A stretch of DNA of 18,192 nucleotides, taken from Acidobacteriota bacterium. Lineage in GTDB: Bacteria; Acidobacteriota; Terriglobia; Terriglobales; Acidobacteriaceae. Below are positions 13,775 through 18,192 of this stretch, piece after piece. The stretch covers positions 1 to 18,192 of the forward strand of contig JAEZPW010000093.1 of the NCBI GenBank assembly GCA_023441255.1, given 5' to 3'. The position numbers were made by a program, and so were the translations under genes. Position 1 is the stretch's first letter. Every line of letters starts with the position of its first letter. The notes beneath the pieces were generated by a model, which was not told the origin of the DNA, made no database searches, and saw nothing but the letters and a program-made list of their open reading frames with translations.

Positions 13775-14878
13775 CTACTGTGCCACGTAGCCGTAGACCG
13801 TCATTGCACCGATGTACGCAAGCGCAATCAGTCCGATGGCCATAATGAGTCGTGCCGTTCCCCGTGACGCTCTGTCCGCAAATGGCAAGGCAAGCCAGGC
13901 AAATGCGGCCACGCCGAACGCAAGCACCCCGACGACTTCACCGTCGAGGCGCCACAACTTTGCCGGCAGCACCTTCAGCGTCTGGAACATGAACAGGAAG
14001 TACCATTCGGGCTTGATTCCGGCCGGTGCCGGTGCAAACGGATCGGCCTTTACCCCCAACTGCCACGGGTAAATCGCAGCCAGTACGCCCAAGGCACCGA
14101 GCCCGATGTACCACGCCATCAGTTCCCGAAGCAGAAAATTGGGAAAGAACGGGCGTTCCCGTGGCGTAATGGAACCCGCGACGGTTTCATGATTCTCTCG
14201 TGCCCACGCCTCTTCGACACTGGGCGGAACACTGATGCCGAGTCGCTGCACCAGAGCAAGGTGCAACAACAGCAGCATCGTCGTGATGCCAGGCAGTACG
14301 GCCACATGGAATCCGAAGAACCGCGTCAGCGTTGCTCCTGTCACATCCTCGCCGCCGCGCAGGAAGCGCACGATAAACGGTCCCACTAACGGCACCTGAC
14401 CGGGAATCTCGGTGCCCACCTTCGTAGCAAAGAACGACAGCGTGTTCCAGGGGAGAAGATAACCGCTGAAACCGAACCCGAGCGCCAGGAACAGTAAAAG
14501 CAGGCCGGTGACCCAGGTCAGTTCTCTCGGCTTGCGATACGACCGAAGAAAGAGCACGCTGAACATATGTGCGAAGGCAGTGAAGATCATCAGGTTCGCC
14601 GACCACGAGTGGATCGAGCGCAACAACCATCCGAACTTCACCTGGGTCATGATGTACTGAACGCTCTCGAACGCCTCGTTCGCACTGGGCCGGTAATAGA
14701 GCAAGAGCAGGATGCCCGTCACGACCTGTATTCCGAACAGGAACAGCGTAATGCCGCCGAGGAAGTACCAGTAGGAAAGATGGTGGATGGGAACGGTCTT
14801 CTTCTTCAGCGGCTTGATCAGTTCCGCCCAGCCGAAGCGCTCGTCCACCCACTCGCGAACAACCGCCACCGGACTCAT
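13775..14878 (-). CDS. Fused cytochrome b6/subunit IV of a bc complex
   Basis: A 367-residue membrane protein. Bis-histidine ligands for two b haems are His90/His104 (13 residues between) and His191/His206 (14 between, the spacing of b6-type proteins). The quinol-site PEWY motif is at 290-293. The C-terminal half (about 225-367) corresponds to subunit IV, so both halves are fused in one chain. Where b6-type proteins have the YCLGG cysteine that anchors an extra haem, this one reads YWYFLGG with Phe39. It would oxidise menaquinol at the Qo site with the Rieske protein. I chose the ATG at 14878: GGAGG, inside the end of the Rieske gene, is 6 nt upstream. A longer frame to 14980 lies inside the Rieske gene. 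Confidence 0.93.
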   Translation of the reverse strand: MSPVAVVREWVDERFGWAELIKPLKKKTVPIHHLSYWYFLGGITLFLFGIQVVTGILLLLYYRPSANEAFESVQYIMTQVKFGWLLRSIHSWSANLMIFTAFAHMFSVLFLRSYRKPRELTWVTGLLLLFLALGFGFSGYLLPWNTLSFFATKVGTEIPGQVPLVGPFIVRFLRGGEDVTGATLTRFFGFHVAVLPGITTMLLLLHLALVQRLGISVPPSVEEAWARENHETVAGSITPRERPFFPNFLLRELMAWYIGLGALGVLAAIYPWQLGVKADPFAPAPAGIKPEWYFLFMFQTLKVLPAKLWRLDGEVVGVLAFGVAAFAWLALPFADRASRGTARLIMAIGLIALAYIGAMTVYGYVAQ

Positions 14879-14879
14879 G

Positions 14880-15371
14880 TCAGGCCTCCTGTTTGCGGCT
14901 GACGACAATCTCATCGCCGCGAACATGAACTTCGAAGGCCTGCAGTGGCCGCGGCGGCGGCCCCGAAACATTGCGGCCATTCAGGTCGTAGATGCCGTTA
15001 TGGCAGGCACACCAGACCTCTCTCGAGTCAGAGCGGTACTGGACGGTACAGCTCAAGTGCGTGCACGTTGCAGACAGTGCACGGTACTCGCCGGCGTTAT
15101 CGCGGATCAGCAGTCCGGGCTTGCTCCCAAAGCGAAATATCTTCGCGCTGTTCGGAGCAAGTTCGCCAACCTTGGCCGCGACTACGGTATCCGCACCCAT
15201 GTCCACAGCGGCCGGGGGAGAGAGATACTTGAGAACGGGATAGAGAAACGATGCGACTGAAGCAGCCAGTCCGCCGCCAAGGATGAACTGCAAGAACCGT
15301 CTCCGCGGGGACTGCGCAGCATGGTGCTCTGACGCCGTCGGGTATCTTTTTTCTTCCGCCTTTACGACCAT
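14880..15371 (-). CDS. Rieske [2Fe-2S] protein of a bc complex
   Basis: A 163-residue Rieske protein with an N-terminal twin-arginine-like anchor (SPRRRFLQFILGG at 21-33, then a hydrophobic helix to about 46). Box I is C103-T-H105-LSC108; box II is C121-A-C123-H124-NGIYD. Cys103, His105, Cys121 and His124 would hold the cluster; Cys108 and Cys123 would form the disulfide. The usual box II CHGSxYD reads CHNGIYD here: the Ser that hydrogen-bonds the cluster is Gly, while the Tyr is kept. It lies 17 bp after the small membrane gene, and its stop is 1 bp from the cytochrome b start. The ribosome site is weak (AAGG very close to the ATG). Confidence 0.92.
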   Translation of the reverse strand: MVVKAEEKRYPTASEHHAAQSPRRRFLQFILGGGLAASVASFLYPVLKYLSPPAAVDMGADTVVAAKVGELAPNSAKIFRFGSKPGLLIRDNAGEYRALSATCTHLSCTVQYRSDSREVWCACHNGIYDLNGRNVSGPPPRPLQAFEVHVRGDEIVVSRKQEA

Positions 15372-15388
15372 GACCTTGGTTCCATCCG

Positions 15389-15646
15389 TTAGCTTGCCCT
15401 GTTGGCAGTACGCACGTTTTTTTCAGCGCGCGCGTTCGCAGAAGCAGACGATTCCATGTTGGCAGCCTGGCAGGATGCCGAGAATGCCCAGCAGATGATC
15501 AGCGCGCAGCCAACGAACCACAGCAGCGGCCCGAAGACCCACCGCGCCCAGTGTGTGGCGAAGTCGGGCCCGATTATGAACAGAAGCATGCCCGCTACGA
15601 GGGCAGCGGCACCGACTAATCCGAAGAACTTGCAGCGCCCGAGCAT
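15389..15646 (-). CDS. Small two-helix membrane protein leading the bc operon
   Basis: An 85-residue membrane protein with two hydrophobic helices (about 6-26 and 35-56) joined by a short loop (GPDFATHWARW), then a hydrophilic Ala/Asn/Ser/Arg tail. There is no haem or iron-sulfur motif. It starts at 15646 with a strong AGGAGG 4 nt upstream, and lies 17 bp before the Rieske gene, so it is probably the first gene of the operon. It may be an accessory subunit or assembly factor of the bc complex. That role is inferred from position only, and no named family is recognised. Confidence 0.75.
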   Translation of the reverse strand: MLGRCKFFGLVGAAALVAGMLLFIIGPDFATHWARWVFGPLLWFVGCALIICWAFSASCQAANMESSASANARAEKNVRTANRAS

Positions 15647-15797
15647 AGCGCCTCCTTTGAACGGAGGGAGGTCAGGCGGCGCGAACTGAAGAGATCATCC
15701 GGACACGAGCACCCGGCGAACTAGGGCCGGTGCGAGCGCAGTTCGCGATGTCAGAAAGGGCGCCAGCCAACAGCGCCTACCCCGCGTTGGCGTGGAG

Positions 15798-15838
15798 TTA
15801 ATACCAGTTCGAACGTACGTTCAGTGACAGCTGTCACA
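15798..15838 (-). promoter_or_regulatory. CRP/FNR-type site and extended -10 promoter of bc operon
   Basis: At 15823-15838 the sequence AGTGA-CAGCTG-TCACA matches the CRP half-sites TGTGA-N6-TCACA at 9 of 10 positions and includes the perfect palindrome GTGACAGCTGTCAC (15824-15837). On the minus strand TGGTATTAA holds a TGn extended -10 with TATTAA at 15803-15798. The start site would be near 15791, putting the palindrome centre at about -40, the usual place for class II activation. A second palindrome, GAACGTACGTTC (15811-15822), lies between them. No CRP/FNR gene is in the window. Confidence 0.5.
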
Positions 15839-15870
15839 TGCCCCTGTGCGCCGCAGGCACGATTGTTAAC

Positions 15871-15901
15871 AAGAAAACAGCCGCCAGCGAACTGGCGGCT
15901 G
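15871..15901 (-). terminator. Intrinsic terminator after the radical SAM gene
   Basis: CAGCCGCCAG (15878-15887) and CTGGCGGCTG (15892-15901) form a perfect 10-bp stem with a 4-nt loop. On the minus strand it is followed directly by TTTTCTT. It starts 27 bp after the stop codon of the radical SAM gene, so that gene and the bc operon are transcribed separately. Confidence 0.88.
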
Positions 15902-15927
15902 CGACTTGCACGGGAGGGAAGCGCAAA

Positions 15928-18057
15928 TCAATCTCCGAGCACCGGTTCAGCCTCTTCCTTGTGAGTGTCCTTACTAGCATCGTTTCCAGGTGCCGGTTGA
16001 ACGAGCGAGTTGAGCGGAATGAAATCGCCCTTCGGCTGCTTCTCGCCAAGGATCATTTCGCGATAGAGCTTTTCCATCCGGGCGTTTTCGGCCGCCTTCA
16101 GCGCGGCATCACGGGCACGGATCTTCTCGTCCCGGGCGGTCTTGGCGATTCCGAGTCTGTCGAGATCGTGCTGTTCTTCGAGTGTCACGATGTCTTCCCG
16201 TAGCTCAAGCCTGGTGAGCTCCGGCTTCTGGATTGCTACTTTCTTGCCGCCAGCGAAAATCTCATGCTTGCCGTGCTCGTCGTACCATTTGGTGAGCGTG
16301 GCCGTCATGTGCATCTTCTCAACGATGTTCCGCCAGCCGATGCCGGTGTTGTATGCGCAGAACGAAATCTCGCCCATCTGCGTCGCGTACGGAATGATGC
16401 ACTGTTCCGTGCGACGGAAATCGTAATTGAACAGGTCCTGGAACCACATGCCGGCAATGAAGAGGAAGTTCCAGCGGTCCTGGCGGCGCTTCTGGATGTC
16501 CGCCAGCGTACGATCGCTGCTGACCTTGCCGTACGCGCCCGACTGCGCCTTTTTCGTCGCGCCAAATGTCTTGTCGAACTTCTTGAATAGATCGGCAAGC
16601 TTGAAGTGCGTCGGCGACTTGAACGGGTCGTAGTTTCTCATGAGCGACAGCGCCATCCCGAAGACGCTTAGGGAGCGTCCACGACCGGCATCGTTCACCT
16701 TCATGATGTCCTTCGCCAACTGGTCGCCATTCAGGAACTCCGTTACTGGCTTGGCCTCCTTGGTCTCTTTATCGACCATGATGGCCATGCCGACGCCGCA
16801 GTTCGGATGGCAACCGCAGCTCAACTGGCCCCAGTCGGCCTGCGGACCGTGTACAAGGTCGCTCCAGTCACTGAAGGTGCTGATGAACGAAAGCGGGAAC
16901 CAGTCACGGCGCGGCTCTCCGAATCCGACCTGGTTCTTCACGTCGTAAGCCAAATGTGAAAGGGTGTACCGTTGGGCCTGGCGGCGCTCGTCCGTAATCG
17001 CTTCATCGCGTCCGGTGAACGAAACGGGCTGGAACGAGAGGAACGGAATGACCTTCGGGTTATCCAGCGCAAACTGGATGATGCGTCCGACCTGCTCATT
17101 GTTGATACCGTTGATGATAGTGGTGACGGGCACGATATCGACCCCGGCTTCGTATAGGTTCTCGATGGCCCGCAGTTTCACGTCGAAGAGATTGCCGACT
17201 TTGCGGTGCGAATTCGCCGCGTTGCCGATACCGTCGAATTGCAGGTACACGTAGCGTAATCCGGCTTCGGCAGCCTCCTTGCAGAACTGCTTGGACTTGG
17301 CGAACTCGATGCCGTTTGTCGCGGCCTGTACGCTGGTGTAACCGACCTTGCGGGCGTACCGGACAGCATCAGTGAAGTAGGGCGAGAGCGTAGGCTCCCC
17401 GCCGGAGAACTGGACTGACATCTGACGCTTCGGCTTGATACTGATCGCATCGTCGAGAAGCTTCTGGATCTCTTCCCAACTGAGTTCATGAACAAAGCCG
17501 ACCTGGTTCGCATCCATGAAGCAGGGATCGCACATCATGTTGCAGCGGTTGGTGAGGTCGATGGTCAACACCGATCCGCGGCCGTGCGTGATGGTGCTTG
17601 TGCCGTGATTGTGCAGGCGCTCGTCGTTGTGGGCACGGATATCTCGCCCGGGGAAGCTCTCCTCGAGGTGCTTGAACATCACGGGATCGATGGACATTAC
17701 GTCCTCGAAATGTCCATGGATCGGGCAGTCCTTGACCATCAGGATCTTGCCGTCACGCTCGATGATTTGCGCCTTGATCTCTCCAACCTTCTCGTCCTTC
17801 AAAATCTCGACCGGCAAGTCGCCATCAAGGATCTTCTTCCGGATCTCGGGAACGCACTTCGGGCATAGCGAGTCGGTTTCGCGCGGCCATCCGAGTGTCG
17901 GCTTCTGCTTCTGCCACGACTTCAATAGAGGCTTCTCTGACCACTTCGGCGTGAATGACGGACGCTGATTGATGCGGTTCAGACGTTCAAAAACGGCCCA
18001 TGCCGCGCCTGCGGCGACGGTCAGCACTTTTTCCATGTACTTGATCGGTTTATGCAT
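15928..18057 (-). CDS. Radical SAM protein, MJ0619/tetraether synthase-like
   Basis: A 709-residue radical SAM enzyme. The N-terminus has a short hydrophobic segment (about 8-23), then a rubredoxin-like CPKC (65/68) and CPIHG (111-115). The radical SAM cluster motif is Cys172-x3-Cys176-x2-Cys179 with FSGGEPTLS (217-225). Further cysteine sites are SCGCHPNC (414/416/420) and, in FNYDFRRTEQC553 with ISFC567AYN, another cluster region. This CPxC, CPIHG, CxxxCxxC, late-Cys order is that of MJ0619/Tes proteins, which join lipid tails across the membrane; bacterial relatives are linked to membrane-spanning fatty acids. It is longer than the archaeal enzymes (about 500): residues 455-530 and a charged Glu/Lys tail (about 615-709) are extra. 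The start at 18057 has AAAGG 9 nt and GGAG 2 nt upstream. Substrate is unproven. Confidence 0.8.
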   Translation of the reverse strand: MHKPIKYMEKVLTVAAGAAWAVFERLNRINQRPSFTPKWSEKPLLKSWQKQKPTLGWPRETDSLCPKCVPEIRKKILDGDLPVEILKDEKVGEIKAQIIERDGKILMVKDCPIHGHFEDVMSIDPVMFKHLEESFPGRDIRAHNDERLHNHGTSTITHGRGSVLTIDLTNRCNMMCDPCFMDANQVGFVHELSWEEIQKLLDDAISIKPKRQMSVQFSGGEPTLSPYFTDAVRYARKVGYTSVQAATNGIEFAKSKQFCKEAAEAGLRYVYLQFDGIGNAANSHRKVGNLFDVKLRAIENLYEAGVDIVPVTTIINGINNEQVGRIIQFALDNPKVIPFLSFQPVSFTGRDEAITDERRQAQRYTLSHLAYDVKNQVGFGEPRRDWFPLSFISTFSDWSDLVHGPQADWGQLSCGCHPNCGVGMAIMVDKETKEAKPVTEFLNGDQLAKDIMKVNDAGRGRSLSVFGMALSLMRNYDPFKSPTHFKLADLFKKFDKTFGATKKAQSGAYGKVSSDRTLADIQKRRQDRWNFLFIAGMWFQDLFNYDFRRTEQCIIPYATQMGEISFCAYNTGIGWRNIVEKMHMTATLTKWYDEHGKHEIFAGGKKVAIQKPELTRLELREDIVTLEEQHDLDRLGIAKTARDEKIRARDAALKAAENARMEKLYREMILGEKQPKGDFIPLNSLVQPAPGNDASKDTHKEEAEPVLGD

Positions 18058-18192
18058 TTCTCCAAACCTTTAGCGTAAGACGATCAGGAGACACTCTGAC
18101 GCCCACATCTTTAGGATGATTAAAACGCGTCGAGTCCTCACGGCAAACCGCCATTCTCTAAACGGCCGGAATAACGTCGCCAGCGGCGATAT

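Noticed and set aside
14879..14980. N-terminal extension of cytochrome b
   Set aside because: The extension lies inside the Rieske gene, and the ATG at 14878 has a good ribosome site 6 nt upstream.
1..18192. CRISPR array, tRNA or rRNA genes, integrase or transposase
   Set aside because: No regular spaced repeats, cloverleaf, rRNA sequence or recombinase motifs were seen on either strand.
18058..18192. Promoter for the radical SAM gene
   Set aside because: TTGCCG and TTAATC at 17-bp spacing on the minus strand match the -35 and -10 consensus too poorly (-10 only 3 of 6) to call.

Overview
The window is about 58-60% G+C by eye. It looks like chromosomal DNA of an aerobic or facultative bacterium, and Acidobacteriota (Terriglobia-like) is my best guess. 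That guess is inference. It rests on the mix of a menaquinol-type cytochrome bc complex with a multihaem cytochrome, a radical SAM protein of the MJ0619/tetraether-synthase type, a PadR regulator with tandem palindromic operators, a beta-eliminating lyase and many small stress or zinc-ribbon proteins. I see no phage, plasmid, transposase, rRNA, tRNA or CRISPR.

Layout. Positions 1-270 hold a REP-like hairpin repeat. A YtxH-type small membrane protein (271-591, -) and a CBS-pair protein (722-1465, -) look like stress or housekeeping genes. From 1687 to 4268 (-) a tightly overlapped pair encodes a NarI/DsrM/TmcC-like membrane cytochrome b and a DsrK/TmcB/HdrD-like iron-sulfur protein, a two-gene quinone/Fe-S redox module. 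Two small proteins follow (4436-4696 + and 4703-4921 -), then tryptophanase tnaA (5083-6459, +), closed by a bidirectional terminator. A PadR repressor and a polytopic membrane protein form a translationally coupled operon (7998-6584, -). Its start codon abuts two 17-bp palindromes that overlap the -10 region, a clear autoregulation signature.

The middle section is made of independent genes: an adenosine-specific kinase family protein (8220-8705, +), an eight-cysteine zinc-ribbon protein (8835-9287, -), a Blc-type lipocalin (9552-10121, +), a lipoprotein (10128-10658, -) and a secreted S10 serine carboxypeptidase (10752-12377, -).

The last third is respiratory. A four-gene minus-strand operon (15646 to 12528) encodes a small two-helix membrane protein, a Rieske protein, a fused cytochrome b6/subunit IV and a tail-anchored nine-haem cytochrome c. 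Together they look like an alternative quinol-oxidising bc complex that passes electrons to a multihaem wire. A CRP/FNR-type palindrome lies about 40 bp upstream of its predicted start site. Upstream of it, and separated by a strong terminator, is a 709-residue radical SAM protein with the cysteine layout of the family that joins lipid tails into membrane-spanning lipids. This is the most intriguing gene here. With the two redox modules it suggests a cell that remodels its membrane and runs a branched menaquinone-linked respiratory chain.
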